In this document: positions 25,701 through 35,203 of the stretch, piece by piece
Layout: every line of letters begins with the position of its first letter
Position numbering within the stretch: the first letter of the stretch is position 1
Assembly: GCF_002920895.1 (NCBI RefSeq)
Contig: NZ_PQVG01000003.1
Location: forward strand, 291,879 to 355,878
DNA length: 64,000 bases
Direction of reading: 5' to 3'
DNA from: Flavobacterium alvei
Lineage (GTDB): Bacteria; Bacteroidota; Bacteroidia; Flavobacteriales; Flavobacteriaceae
The notes under the pieces: generated by a model
Databases searched by the model: none
Told to the model about the DNA's origin: nothing
Seen by the model: the letters and a program-made list of their open reading frames with translations, nothing else
Position numbers and translations under genes: made by a program

Positions 25701-27047
25701 TTAATGCGTTTTCCTACCATTGATAGTATCGTATAATTCCAAAGCATTTCCGTCGGTCAAAAGGGAAACATAATGGCAAATATGAAGGAGTCTTTGGTAT
25801 AAATCCGCTTTTTCTTCTAAGAATTTTTCGGGTAACATTTTCAACAAAAGTTTATCGTAATTAGACGAATTACCATCAAATTTATTATTGAATGCAGTTA
25901 TGAATTTATCCAACAAGGTTTGGATAATTTGGTAACCCACAATTTCTTTTTCGATAACCTCGCGGCTTTGATAAATGTTTTTGACACTCAATTTGATGAT
26001 GTCGTCCATCTGTACTTTGTATTTGCTTTTGTCGGTCAAAGCAAAAGGAAATCTTCCGTCCAAAATTGCTTCTTCATTTTCGATAAAAACTTTTACAGCA
26101 TCGTTAATCAAACTGCCTATTGCCAGAGCTCTCAAATAACTGATTCGGTCTTCTTTGGTCGTTAAAGTATTGTATTTGGAAGAGTCAATACTGTCTTTAA
26201 CTAATTTTATCAAATATTCTAAGGCAAAATCTTCGGGAACTAAACCTAAATTGATGCCATCTTCAAAATCAATGATGGTGTAGCAAATGTCATCGGCAGC
26301 TTCGACCAAATAAGCCAAAGGATGTCTTTCATAGCCAATGTCGTTACCGTCTTTGTTTGGAATCATTCCCAATTCAGAAGCTACGTCTTGAAAAAAATCT
26401 TTGTCTGACTGGAAGAAACCGTATTTTTTGTCGGCAATGTTGGAGGTTGGTTTTTTGGGCAAACTTTCCTTTGGATATTTCATAAAAGCCCCCAATGTGG
26501 CATACGAAATTCTTAAACCGCCTTCAATTCCAGGCCGGCTTGCTGTGAGTACTGAAAACCCATTGGCATTGCCTTCAAAATCGATTAAATCCTGCCATTC
26601 TTTTGCCGAAAGTTGGTCTTTGTATTGTTGTCCTTTTCCAATAGAAAAATATTCTCCAATGGCTTTTTCACCAGAATGTCCAAAAGGCGGATTTCCGATG
26701 TCGTGTGCCAATGAAGCGGCAGCCACAATAGCTCCAAAATCATTGGCCTGAAAACCGTGAACTTCTTTTAGATGTGGATATTTTTCGATGATTTTCTTTC
26801 CAACCAATCTTCCAATGGAACGTCCCACAACCGAAACTTCCATACTATGAGTCAGTCGGGTATGGACAAAATCCGTTTTTGAAAGTGGAATAACCTGTGT
26901 TTTGTCCTGCAAACTTCTGAAAGCCGACGAGAATATAATTCGATCATAATCGACTTCGAAACCCAAACGGGTGTCGTCTTGTTCAATTCGTAATCGTTTT
27001 CCTTTGTCGCCTTGGCGTTTTAAAGACAATAGTTGTTCCCAGTTCAT
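25701..27047 (-). CDS. dgt: dGTPase-family triphosphohydrolase
   Basis: 448 residues from the ATG at 27047 (MNWEQLLSLKRQGD). The longer frame to 27101 is rejected because the promoter element TATCTTTG (27077-27084) lies inside it. HD-domain enzyme that removes triphosphate from dNTPs. Seen: His67 in RLTHSMEV, His115-Asp116 in LAHDIGNPPFGHSGE, and later AADDICYTIIDFEDG. Length and motifs fit the Dgt family; preference for dGTP over other dNTPs is an assumption. Confidence 0.9.
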   Translation of the reverse strand: MNWEQLLSLKRQGDKGKRLRIEQDDTRLGFEVDYDRIIFSSAFRSLQDKTQVIPLSKTDFVHTRLTHSMEVSVVGRSIGRLVGKKIIEKYPHLKEVHGFQANDFGAIVAAASLAHDIGNPPFGHSGEKAIGEYFSIGKGQQYKDQLSAKEWQDLIDFEGNANGFSVLTASRPGIEGGLRISYATLGAFMKYPKESLPKKPTSNIADKKYGFFQSDKDFFQDVASELGMIPNKDGNDIGYERHPLAYLVEAADDICYTIIDFEDGINLGLVPEDFALEYLIKLVKDSIDSSKYNTLTTKEDRISYLRALAIGSLINDAVKVFIENEEAILDGRFPFALTDKSKYKVQMDDIIKLSVKNIYQSREVIEKEIVGYQIIQTLLDKFITAFNNKFDGNSSNYDKLLLKMLPEKFLEEKADLYQRLLHICHYVSLLTDGNALELYDTINGRKTH

Positions 27048-27076
27048 TGTGATTGGAGATTTTGGATTTTTGAATT

Positions 27077-27084
27077 CAAAGATA
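27077..27084 (-). promoter_or_regulatory. -7 element of the dgt promoter
   Basis: TATCTTTG on the minus strand matches TAnnTTTG, with a TTG 22 bases further upstream; it places the transcription start just before the ATG at 27047. Confidence 0.55.
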
Positions 27085-27203
27085 ATAGAAAATAGAATCA
27101 AATCGCCAATGCTGTGATTTGCTTTATTCTCTTATCAAAAAAGCCCTAGTCGATTTATTCAACAAGAGCTTCTTCTTTTAAAAACAAATTAATAACTAAA
27201 ATT

Positions 27204-27953
27204 TTATAGTGTTGCTGCTCCACCATCCAATAACAGCTCACCACCAATCATAAACTTAGAATCATCGGAAGCCAGATAAAGAAATCCTGCCGCCATTTCT
27301 TCTGAAGTTCCTAAGCGTTTGGCTGGTATTCCTGAAGCGAAATGTGTTTTTGTTCCGTTTGCTTCTTCTTTGGAAGCTCCACCTCTTTCAAATAAAGGCG
27401 TATCAATAGGCCCAGGAGAAAGTACATTTACACGTATATTTCTATCTAATAATTCGGCAGATAAAGTTCTGGCCAGTGAACGAACCGCTGCTTTGGAAGC
27501 AGAATAAGCCGCAGTAGTTGCAAAACCTTTGTGCGCTACAGTCGAGGCAGTAATAACAATCGAAGCGCCATCATTTAGAAGAGGTAACGCTTTTTGAATT
27601 GTGAAGAAAACACCTTTGAAGTTAATATCGCTCGTTTGATCGAACATTTCTTCCGTAAAATCTGCTAAAGGTGCTGCAATAAATACACCTGCATTCACAA
27701 CTAATACATCTATTTTTCCAAAAGTATTTTTAATAGTTCCGTAAGTAGTATCAATGCTGTTCAAATCCGAAACATCGCTTACCAAACCAATAGAAGCATT
27801 TCCAATTTCGAAAACCGCTTCGTCAATGGTCTTTTTATTGCGACCAGTAATGGCCACTTTAGCTCCTTGTTCTGCAAATAATTTTGCTGTTGCTAATCCT
27901 ATTCCGCTGTTGCCTCCTGTAATTACAGCTACTTTGTTTTGTAGTTTTTTCAT
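27204..27953 (-). CDS. Short-chain dehydrogenase/reductase
   Basis: 249 residues, classical SDR fold. Seen: NAD(P)-binding ITGGNSGIGLATA near residue 11, NAG at 88, and the catalytic set with Ser near 136 and YSASK near 150, followed by LSPGPIDTPLF. Substrate unknown. It starts 74 bases after the stop of the ArsR-type regulator gene, and a close variant of that regulator's operator lies between them (27990-28009), so it is probably part of the regulon; such pairs often respond to electrophiles or quinones. Confidence 0.9.
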   Translation of the reverse strand: MKKLQNKVAVITGGNSGIGLATAKLFAEQGAKVAITGRNKKTIDEAVFEIGNASIGLVSDVSDLNSIDTTYGTIKNTFGKIDVLVVNAGVFIAAPLADFTEEMFDQTSDINFKGVFFTIQKALPLLNDGASIVITASTVAHKGFATTAAYSASKAAVRSLARTLSAELLDRNIRVNVLSPGPIDTPLFERGGASKEEANGTKTHFASGIPAKRLGTSEEMAAGFLYLASDDSKFMIGGELLLDGGAATL

Positions 27954-27989
27954 AGTTTTTATTATAATTTTATTGTTTTAAGTATTTAA

Positions 27990-28009
27990 ATATCTAAATA
28001 TTTCGATGT
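27990..28009. promoter_or_regulatory. Second ArsR operator, in front of the SDR gene
   Basis: ATATCTAAATATTTCGATGT matches 18 of 20 bases of the core of the palindrome at 28340-28365. It lies 37 bases before the SDR start. Confidence 0.7.
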
Positions 28010-28026
28010 TTTTGATTAAAAAAAAG

Positions 28027-28314
28027 CTAAAGCACTAAACTGTTGATATAATCCGCATAGGCAGTACAAACTTCTTTATTAACGACAAATTTAAGATTAC
28101 GTCCGTCTTTGTCAGCTATCAATAAATCAGCATCAATCAATTGTTTTATATGATGCGACATCGTTGATTGAGCTAAATTAAATTCAGCAGAAACATCACA
28201 ACATTGCACACAACTTTCGCTGTTGCTGACAATCTTCATAATTTTCAAACGATATGGATCGCCCAAAGCTTTTGAGATTTTTTCGACTTGTTTTATGCTT
28301 AAACTTGTAATCAT
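28027..28314 (-). CDS. ArsR-family transcriptional regulator
   Basis: 95 residues, winged helix. Seen: ALGDPYRLKIMKIVSNSESCVQCCDVSAEFNLAQSTMSHHIKQLIDADLL, the ArsR signature with recognition helix SQSTMSHH-like. Cys35, Cys38 and Cys39 sit where ArsR/SmtB sensors hold their thiol ligands, so metal, metalloid or thiol-reactive sensing is plausible. A perfect 26-base palindrome lies 26 bases upstream, in the promoter region shared with the divergent ABC transporter gene. Confidence 0.92.
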   Translation of the reverse strand: MITSLSIKQVEKISKALGDPYRLKIMKIVSNSESCVQCCDVSAEFNLAQSTMSHHIKQLIDADLLIADKDGRNLKFVVNKEVCTAYADYINSLVL

Positions 28315-28339
28315 AGAGCAAAGATAAAAATATATTTTT

Positions 28340-28365
28340 AATATATCGAAATATTTCGATATATT
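28340..28365. promoter_or_regulatory. ArsR operator, 26-base perfect palindrome
   Basis: A perfect 26-base palindrome with core ATATCGAAATATTTCGATAT lies between the ArsR-type gene (start 28314, minus) and the ABC transporter (start 28438, plus). A near-copy precedes the SDR gene at 27990-28009. Length and symmetry suit a winged-helix dimer. Confidence 0.85.
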
Positions 28366-28437
28366 TTTTAAATTTGCACTATAAATAAGTTCAACAGTTA
28401 CTTTTAGCTTGAATTATTTCCTTTTAAAACATTTTCT

Positions 28438-30186
28438 ATGAAAATATTATATGCCTACATCAAAACCCATAAAACGCTTTTATACATTGCGCTATTTTTA
28501 GCCACCATCAATCAGTGTTTTTCTTTATTTGATTCCATTATTATTGGTAAGCTGCTTAATGAATGTGGCGTTGGTGTTGCCAACTTCAATCACAATCAGC
28601 TCAGTTTCACCAAAGCGGTTCTAGGCTGGCTGGCGCTATCTTTAGGCGCAGCAATGGTTTCGAGAATTGCCAAAAACTTTCAGGATTATTATACCAATAT
28701 CATCATTCAACGAACGGGTGCGCAAATGTACACCGATGGCATTCAAAAAGCCTTGCAATTGCCTTTTCAGGATTTTGAAGACCAACGAAGCGGAGAAACT
28801 TTAGGGAAACTTCAGAAAGTAAAAACTGATTGCGAAAAATTCATCACCCTATCTATTTCATTGATTTTTCAGTCTATAGTTGGGATTGTCTTTGTGGTGG
28901 TTTATGCTGTAAGTATTCATTGGCTTTTGGGGCCAATATTCTTGGCGACTGTTCCGGTGATTGCTTTCATTAGCTCGTTTTTAGGCAAAAGAATCAAAAA
29001 AGTTTCTAAAGAAATTTTAGGAGAAACCACGGCATTGGCTGGAGCTACAACCGAATCATTGCGAAATATTGAACTCGTAAAAAGTTTAGGCTTAACCGAA
29101 CAAGAAGTGAATCGATTGAACACAACAACGCTAAAAATTCTTGGCTTAGAACTCAAAAAAGTACGTTTCATTCGGTCTTTGAGTTTTATTCAAGGAACAA
29201 CGGTTCATTTTATGCGAACTACTTTGGTTTTTGCGCTTTATATGTTCATTTTTAATGGCATCATCAAACCAGGAGATATGATTACATTGATGTTTTTCTC
29301 TTTCTTTTTGTTTAATCCGTTGCAGGAATTGGGGAACGTGATTGCTACTTTCAATGAGACAAAAGCATCTATGGATAATTTTGCCCACTTAATGGATTCC
29401 GAAAGCGAAATTACACCTGAGAATCCTAAAACTATTGGCGCTATCAATCACTTGCGTTTTGAGAATATTTCGTTCAAACACCAAACGGCAAGTTCTTATG
29501 CTGTAAAAAACATTTCTTTTGATGCAAAAGCTGGCGAAACCATTGCGTTCGTGGGCCCATCTGGAAGTGGAAAAACTACTTTAGTAAAAATGTTGGTCGG
29601 ATTATACAATCCTGCCGAAGGCGCTATTTTTTACAATGAAAAAAATGCCAAAGAAATTGACCTCACTGAATTAAGACAACAGTTGGGTTTTGTAACCCAA
29701 GATGCCCAACTATTTTCGGGAACGATAAAAGACAATTTATTGTTTGTAAAACCCAATGCCACCGATGAAGAAATTGATGATGTTTTACAAAAATCGGCTT
29801 GTCAAAATTTATTGGCTCGTGCTGAAAATGGCATTTACACCACCATTGGCGAAGGCGGAATAAAAGTTTCAGGAGGCGAAAAACAGCGTTTGTCAATCGC
29901 AAGAGCTTTACTTAGAAATCCGCATTTACTGCTTTTTGATGAAGCCACTTCTGCATTAGATTCAATTACCGAAGAAGAAATCACCAAAACTATTCGAAGT
30001 ATTTCGTCCAAACAAGATCAAATTACGGTTTTGATTGCGCACCGTTTATCAACCATTATGCACGCTGATAAGATATTTGTTCTGGAACAAGGACAAATCA
30101 TCGAACAAGGCAAGCACCAAGATTTATTGGATGAGAAAGGTTTGTATTATGCAATGTGGAGACAACAAATAGGAGAGAGGAAGTAG
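28438..30186 (+). CDS. ABC transporter, fused permease and ATPase
   Basis: 582 residues. N-terminal membrane domain with about six helices (residues 10-310), then an ATPase domain with Walker A GPSGSGKTT (about 378-386), signature SGGEKQRLS (about 480), Walker B LLLFDEATSALD and the H-loop IAHRLST. This is the exporter (MsbA/LmrA-like) type, working as a homodimer. Divergent from the ArsR-type regulator, with the operator between them, so expression is probably tied to whatever that regulator senses. Substrate unknown. Confidence 0.9.
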   Translation: MKILYAYIKTHKTLLYIALFLATINQCFSLFDSIIIGKLLNECGVGVANFNHNQLSFTKAVLGWLALSLGAAMVSRIAKNFQDYYTNIIIQRTGAQMYTDGIQKALQLPFQDFEDQRSGETLGKLQKVKTDCEKFITLSISLIFQSIVGIVFVVVYAVSIHWLLGPIFLATVPVIAFISSFLGKRIKKVSKEILGETTALAGATTESLRNIELVKSLGLTEQEVNRLNTTTLKILGLELKKVRFIRSLSFIQGTTVHFMRTTLVFALYMFIFNGIIKPGDMITLMFFSFFLFNPLQELGNVIATFNETKASMDNFAHLMDSESEITPENPKTIGAINHLRFENISFKHQTASSYAVKNISFDAKAGETIAFVGPSGSGKTTLVKMLVGLYNPAEGAIFYNEKNAKEIDLTELRQQLGFVTQDAQLFSGTIKDNLLFVKPNATDEEIDDVLQKSACQNLLARAENGIYTTIGEGGIKVSGGEKQRLSIARALLRNPHLLLFDEATSALDSITEEEITKTIRSISSKQDQITVLIAHRLSTIMHADKIFVLEQGQIIEQGKHQDLLDEKGLYYAMWRQQIGERK

Positions 30187-30220
30187 TTTTATGCGATTGT
30201 ATTTGTTCTAAAAACACGTT

Positions 30221-30679
30221 TTAATCTAATGATTTTTTCATACAAACACTATTTTCAACACCTTTATATTGACCATAGTTTTCAATGATTGTATATCCTA
30301 ATTTTTGGTATAAATAGATTGCATCTTCTTGTTTGAAGCCTGTTTCGAGGATGCTAGTAGTGTAATTTTCTTCTTTTGCCCAAAGTTCTAATTCGTGAAT
30401 AATTTTTGAAGCAATTCCTTTTCCACGATATTCGGGTAAAGTGTACATTCGTTTTATTTCTGCTGTTTTAGGCTCATATTCTTTGTAAGCCCCAATGCCT
30501 ACAGGGATGTCATTTTCATAGCAAATCACCGCGTTTTTCAATAAATTAGTTTTATTGAAATGGGCATAAAACTCGTGATCTTCTCCGTCTAATATCTTCA
30601 AATAAGCATCAAGTGCAATAACCAATTTTGCAAAATCTTGATTTTCTGAAGTGGTTCGAAGAATTTTAATTGTATTCAT
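30221..30679 (-). CDS. GNAT-family N-acetyltransferase
   Basis: 152 residues. Seen: KRMYTLPEYRGKGIASKIIHELELWAKEENY, the acetyl-CoA binding segment (about 94-124), and LYQKLGYTIIENYGQYKGVENSVCMKKSL at the C-terminus. Convergent with the ABC transporter gene. Substrate not determinable; similar proteins are annotated only as acetyltransferases. Confidence 0.85.
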   Translation of the reverse strand: MNTIKILRTTSENQDFAKLVIALDAYLKILDGEDHEFYAHFNKTNLLKNAVICYENDIPVGIGAYKEYEPKTAEIKRMYTLPEYRGKGIASKIIHELELWAKEENYTTSILETGFKQEDAIYLYQKLGYTIIENYGQYKGVENSVCMKKSLD

Positions 30680-30753
30680 TTTGTTTTAAATAATTTATGG
30701 GTACAAGCTTGACGGTTGCGCTTGCGGAGAGGAAGTAGTGTCAACTTATTATC

Positions 30754-31239
30754 TTAAAAATTTTGAAACTCTAAAAACTCCTTTTTACTATTTTCTAGTT
30801 TGTCTTTTATTACCACAAATGTTTTAGAATAGTCATCGTGAAAACCTGGCTCTCTACCTCTCAAAAAAGTAAGACATTCAAACGGCATAATTCTTAAAGA
30901 AGTTCTGGCTAAAATAGTAATGAAATTTGGTTTTGAACCATCTTCTGAAACAACAATTGTTTTTGTAAAATATTTAGCAAAAGTTTTTGAAAGCAAATAT
31001 TCGGTTAATCCATAATAGAAAAAACAAATTATGATTCTGTAAATAATTTTCTCATATTGATCTAATGAATCAATCCAATTTGACAATTTAGGAAAATTTG
31101 CATTGACCTTTACGAAACTGGACAATAAATACACAAATACAGACAATATATTGATGAAAAATATATCAATAACAAAGTTCAATAAACGAGTGGTTTTTGA
31201 TGCTAAAATGTAGTGTGGTATCGTGAATTTTGTTTCCAT
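30754..31239 (-). CDS. RDD-family membrane protein
   Basis: 161 residues with membrane segments at about 19-42, 65-85 and weaker hydrophobic stretches after 105. Pattern typical of RDD proteins: KTTRLLNFVIDIFFI near the N-terminus (Arg and Asp in the first helix) and ARTSLRIMPFECLTFLRGREPGFHDDYSKTFVV at the C-terminal third. Role unknown; some RDD proteins have been reported as sodium/proton or small solute transporters. Starts 48 bases upstream of the stop of nrdA in the same direction. Confidence 0.75.
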   Translation of the reverse strand: METKFTIPHYILASKTTRLLNFVIDIFFINILSVFVYLLSSFVKVNANFPKLSNWIDSLDQYEKIIYRIIICFFYYGLTEYLLSKTFAKYFTKTIVVSEDGSKPNFITILARTSLRIMPFECLTFLRGREPGFHDDYSKTFVVIKDKLENSKKEFLEFQNF

Positions 31240-31301
31240 TTAATTAAAAAAAAACAGTTGCCAAAAAGATAACTGTTTCAAATATAAGATAATTTTTCAT
31301 T

Positions 31302-33704
31302 TTAAGACCCACACATTTCGCAATCTTCTGGACCAGCGTTTTTGGCCAGTTCGATCATTGCTCTGTATTCTTCGACGCTCATTTCGACTGAAGATGTAGT
31401 GTCTTCAACTTCTACGGCTGGTGCTGGCTCTGCTTTTTTATCGTTGTTCAACGTAAATTTAATCGCGTCAACTGCTGCTTTGGTTCTCAAATAATACATT
31501 CCGGTTTTCAATCCAGACTGCCAAGCGTAGAAATGCATTGAAGTCAATTTAGAGTAATTGGCGTTTTGCATAAACAAGTTCAACGATTGCGATTGATCTA
31601 CAAAATAACCACGTTGGCGAGACATATCGATAATGTCTTTCATCGACATTTCCCAAACGGTTTTGTACAATTCTTTCAAGTCTTGAGGAATATCGAGATT
31701 TTGAACAGAACCATTGTTACGCATTATTTCTTGTTTCAATGTTTCGTTCCAAAGACCGCGTTCTACCAAATCATTCAGTAAATGTTTGTTAACCACAATA
31801 AATTCTCCCGAAAGCACACGTCTAGTATAAATATTAGAAGTGTAAGGTTCGAATGCTTCGTTGTTTCCTAAAATTTGTGAAGTCGAAGCGGTTGGCATTG
31901 GTGCTACCAACAATGAGTTACGAACTCCGTGCTCCATAACTTCTTTTCTTAAAGATGCCCAGTCCCAGCGTCCTGAAAGTTCTTCATCTTTCAATCCCCA
32001 AAGGTTGTGTTGGAATTCTCCTTGCGAAATTGGCGATCCTTTAAAAGTAGAATATGGACCATCTTCTTTTGCCATTTCCATCGAAGCGGTTACGGCTGCA
32101 AAGTATAAAGTTTCGAAAATTTCTTGGTTTAATTTTTTAGCTTCGTCGCTAGTAAAAGGCATACGCAACATAATAAAAGCATCGGCAAGACCTTGTACTC
32201 CTAGACCAATTGGGCGATGACGCATATTGGAGTTCTCGGCTTCTTGAACAGGATAGTAATTTCTGTCGATTACTTTATTCAAGTTTCTAGTCACTCGTTT
32301 AGTTACTGTGAACAATAATTCGTGGTTGAATTTTTTGTTTTCTACAAACATTGGTAACGAAAGTGAAGCCAAATTGCAAACCGCAATTTCATCTGCAGAA
32401 GTATATTCCATAATCTCGGTACACAAATTCGATGAACGAATGGTTCCTAGATTTTTTTGGTTTGATTTTCTGTTAACAGCATCTTTGTACAACATATATG
32501 GGGTTCCAGTTTCGATTTGCGATTCTAGAATTTTCTCCCACAATTCGTGTGCTTTGATGGTTTTTCTACCTTTACCTGCTTTTTCATAATCGGTGTACAT
32601 TTTTTCGAATTCCTCACCGTGAACGTCATACAAACCTGGGCATTCATTCGGACACATTAATGTCCAATCGCCATTTTCTTGTACACGTTTCATAAATAGA
32701 TCCGAAGTCCACATCGCAAAGAATAAATCTCTGGCGCGCATTTCTTCTTTTCCAGTATTCTTTTTCAAGTCTAAGAATTCGAAAATATCAGCATGCCAAG
32801 GTTCAATGTAAACAGCAAAACTTCCTTTGCGTTTTCCACCACCTTGATCTACATAGCGAGCCGTATCGTTAAATACTCTCAACATTGGTACAATTCCGTT
32901 GGAGGTTCCGTTTGTACCGCGGATATAAGAACCTGTTGCACGAACGTTGTGAATAGAAAGTCCTACTCCACCAGCCGATTGCGAAATTTTTGCGGTGTTT
33001 TTTAAAGTGTCATAAATTCCATCAATACTATCGTCTTTCATTGCCAAAAGGAAACAAGAAGACATTTGAGGTTTTGGAGTTCCAGCGTTGAATAAAGTTG
33101 GAGTAGCGTGAGTAAAGTATTTTTTCGACATCAAGTCGTAGGTTTCTATTACCGATTTTAAATCATCTAAGTGAATTCCAACCGAAACACGCATCAACAT
33201 ATGTTGCGGACGCTCTACGATTTTTCCGTTTATTTTCAATAAATACGAACGCTCCAAAGTTTTGAAACCAAAATAATCGTAGTTGAAATCTCTATTGTAT
33301 ATAATGTGTGAATCCAAAAATTCAGCATTTTCCATAATCACTTTATGTACTTGGTCTGAAAGCAAAGGAGACTCCATATTGGTTCTCGGATTGATGTAAT
33401 GATACATATCGTTCATGGTTTCCGAGAATGATTTTTTAGTATTAGAATGCAAATTCGAAATGGCAATTCTAGCTGCTAATTGTGCATAATCAGGATGCGC
33501 AATGGTCATAGAAGCGGCAGTTTCTGCTGCAAGATTATCTAATTCTGATGTTGAAACTCCATCGTAAAGTCCTTCAATTACTCTCATTGCCACTTTCACG
33601 GCATCTACTAAATCATTCAAACCATAGCATAGTTTTTTAATTCTATCTGTGATCTTGTCGAACATTACGGGCTCTTTGTGGCCGTCTCTTTTTACTACGT
33701 ACAT
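31302..33704 (-). CDS. nrdA: Ribonucleoside-diphosphate reductase, alpha subunit (class I)
   Basis: 800 residues. Reduces ribonucleotides to deoxyribonucleotides. Seen: ATP-cone at the N-terminus ([28 protein letters not shown]), substrate region [21 protein letters not shown] (about 204-224), [26 protein letters not shown] with a catalytic Cys, [33 protein letters not shown], and a redox-active Cys795-X2-Cys798 tail. Complete. Downstream of nrdB but separated by 276 bases with two tandem hairpins. Confidence 0.96.
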   Translation of the reverse strand: MYVVKRDGHKEPVMFDKITDRIKKLCYGLNDLVDAVKVAMRVIEGLYDGVSTSELDNLAAETAASMTIAHPDYAQLAARIAISNLHSNTKKSFSETMNDMYHYINPRTNMESPLLSDQVHKVIMENAEFLDSHIIYNRDFNYDYFGFKTLERSYLLKINGKIVERPQHMLMRVSVGIHLDDLKSVIETYDLMSKKYFTHATPTLFNAGTPKPQMSSCFLLAMKDDSIDGIYDTLKNTAKISQSAGGVGLSIHNVRATGSYIRGTNGTSNGIVPMLRVFNDTARYVDQGGGKRKGSFAVYIEPWHADIFEFLDLKKNTGKEEMRARDLFFAMWTSDLFMKRVQENGDWTLMCPNECPGLYDVHGEEFEKMYTDYEKAGKGRKTIKAHELWEKILESQIETGTPYMLYKDAVNRKSNQKNLGTIRSSNLCTEIMEYTSADEIAVCNLASLSLPMFVENKKFNHELLFTVTKRVTRNLNKVIDRNYYPVQEAENSNMRHRPIGLGVQGLADAFIMLRMPFTSDEAKKLNQEIFETLYFAAVTASMEMAKEDGPYSTFKGSPISQGEFQHNLWGLKDEELSGRWDWASLRKEVMEHGVRNSLLVAPMPTASTSQILGNNEAFEPYTSNIYTRRVLSGEFIVVNKHLLNDLVERGLWNETLKQEIMRNNGSVQNLDIPQDLKELYKTVWEMSMKDIIDMSRQRGYFVDQSQSLNLFMQNANYSKLTSMHFYAWQSGLKTGMYYLRTKAAVDAIKFTLNNDKKAEPAPAVEVEDTTSSVEMSVEEYRAMIELAKNAGPEDCEMCGS

Positions 33705-33796
33705 AATCTTGTTGTTGTTTTTTAAAACAGAAAATCCCTTTTCTATTTTGGTGAATTTGTATTATTTTTTGGGAAACTAATCCCGAGGGTTTATTG

Positions 33797-33970
33797 CCGC
33801 AAAGGCGCTAGGGCGCAAAGTTTTTTAGTTTTATGTTATAAAAAACTTTGTCAAAATTTAAAACTTTGACAAAGTTTTTTAGTTTTATGTTATAAAAATC
33901 TTTGTCAAAATTTAAAACTTTGACAAAGAGTACTAACAATTGTTTTTTTAGCGACTTTGCGTCTTTGCGG
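33797..33970. repeat. Composite repeat between nrdB and nrdA
   Basis: Outer inverted words: CCGCAAAG (33797-33804) and GCGCAAAG (33813-33820) at the left, and CTTTGCGTCTTTGCGG (33955-33970) at the right. Inside, two tandem 54-base copies (33817-33870 and 33871-33924) differ at a single base. Each contains a hairpin, arms AACTTTGTCAAA and TTTGACAAAGTT (first copy 33844-33855 with 33865-33876), followed on the minus strand by a T-run. The CCGCAAAG word recurs at 45026-45033. Confidence 0.85.
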
Positions 33971-33980
33971 TAAAAAAATA

Positions 33981-34958
33981 TTAAAAATCAGCGTCGAAGC
34001 TAATTTTTTGAGCATCAGAATCGGTATTCATTACTCCTGATTTTTGATATTCGGCTACTTTCTTTTCGAAGAAATTAGTTTTTCCTTGAAGCGAAATCAT
34101 ATCCATAAAATCAAAAGGATTGGCTGTGTTGTATTCTCTTTTGCAACCTAATTCTACTAATAATCTGTCGGTTACAAATTCTAAATATTGAGTCATCAAA
34201 GTGGCATTCATTCCAATCAAACTCACCGGAATAGATTCAGTAATGAATTCTCTTTCGATATTCAAAGCATCAACAATAATTTCTCTGATACGTGCTTTTG
34301 ATACTTTATGTTTCAAATGGTGATTGTGTAAATGCACAGCAAAATCACAGTGAACGCCTTCGTCACGCGATATTAATTCGTTTGAAAAGGTTAATCCTGG
34401 CATCAAACCTCGTTTTTTTAACCAAAAAATGGAACAAAAACTTCCTGAAAAGAAAATTCCTTCTACCGCAGCAAAAGCAATTAATCTTTCGGCAAAAGAA
34501 TCGGATTCGATCCATTTCAAAGCCCATTCTGCTTTTTTCTGAATAGCTGGAAATCTTTCGATGGCATTGAATAATTCGTCCTTTTCGGCTTCATCTTTTA
34601 CATAAGTGTCAATCAAAAGCGAATAGGTTTCGCTATGAATATTTTCCATCATTATCTGAAAGCCATAGAAGAATTTTGCCTCGGCATATTGCACTTCGTT
34701 AACGAAGTTTTGAGCTAAATTTTCGTTTACGATTCCGTCAGAAGCTGCAAAGAAGGCAAGAATATGTTTTACGAAATATTTTTCGTCTTCACTTAATTTA
34801 TTGTTCCAATCGTTTAAATCTTGAGCTAAATCAATTTCTTCTGCAGTCCAGAAACTGGCTTCCATACTTTTATAAAATTCCCAAATATCTTGGTGTTTAA
34901 TAGGAAAAATTACGAATCGATTTTTGTTTTCTTGTAAGATTGGTTCAATTTGTGACAT
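33981..34958 (-). CDS. nrdB: Ribonucleoside-diphosphate reductase, beta subunit
   Basis: 325 residues. Houses the diiron-tyrosyl radical cofactor used by NrdA. Seen: [12 protein letters not shown] (ligand Asp43), [18 protein letters not shown] (ligands Glu105, His108 and radical Tyr112), and [42 protein letters not shown]. The motif style is that of the eukaryote-like R2 group. The C-terminus ends in [11 protein letters not shown], which would dock on NrdA. First gene of the pair; promoter upstream near 35045. Confidence 0.96.
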   Translation of the reverse strand: MSQIEPILQENKNRFVIFPIKHQDIWEFYKSMEASFWTAEEIDLAQDLNDWNNKLSEDEKYFVKHILAFFAASDGIVNENLAQNFVNEVQYAEAKFFYGFQIMMENIHSETYSLLIDTYVKDEAEKDELFNAIERFPAIQKKAEWALKWIESDSFAERLIAFAAVEGIFFSGSFCSIFWLKKRGLMPGLTFSNELISRDEGVHCDFAVHLHNHHLKHKVSKARIREIIVDALNIEREFITESIPVSLIGMNATLMTQYLEFVTDRLLVELGCKREYNTANPFDFMDMISLQGKTNFFEKKVAEYQKSGVMNTDSDAQKISFDADF

Positions 34959-35044
34959 TGCGATTTTTATTTTTTTGAGATTTTAACGAAATATGTGCTT
35001 TTCGTCGATTACAAAGATTGTGAATTATCACGGTTATTAAAAGC

Positions 35045-35061
35045 CAAACTTATTCACAATC
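35045..35061 (-). promoter_or_regulatory. nrdB promoter -7 element overlapping a DnaA-box-like inverted repeat
   Basis: TAAGTTTG (35045-35052, minus) matches TAnnTTTG. On the plus strand TTATTCACA (35050-35058) matches the DnaA-box form TTATNCACA and overlaps it. An inverted partner (GATTGTGAAT, 35016-35025) gives a one-mismatch second box, with 26 bases between the 10-base arms. DnaA control of nrd genes is known in Escherichia coli; here it is only suggested. Confidence 0.4.
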
Positions 35062-35203
35062 GGCTTGAGTTTTTAACAATTTGAATATTTTTCATACAAA
35101 TCACAAATAATTGTATGTCAAATAGTTATAAACAGCAAAATATGGAAAACACCCTAAAACATAGGGATTTAAAAGAGATAAAAAAGAAAGTTTCTAAATT
35201 ATT

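Noticed and set aside
30175..30739. A 13-base direct repeat (GAGAGGAAGTAGT at 30175 and 30727) flanking the GNAT gene
   Set aside because: Short, one copy overlaps the ABC transporter stop codon, and there is no transposase or inverted terminal repeat; probably chance or an old small duplication.
34959..35203. NrdR-type boxes upstream of nrdB
   Set aside because: No paired sequence resembling the NrdR consensus was found; only the DnaA-like inverted pair was visible.
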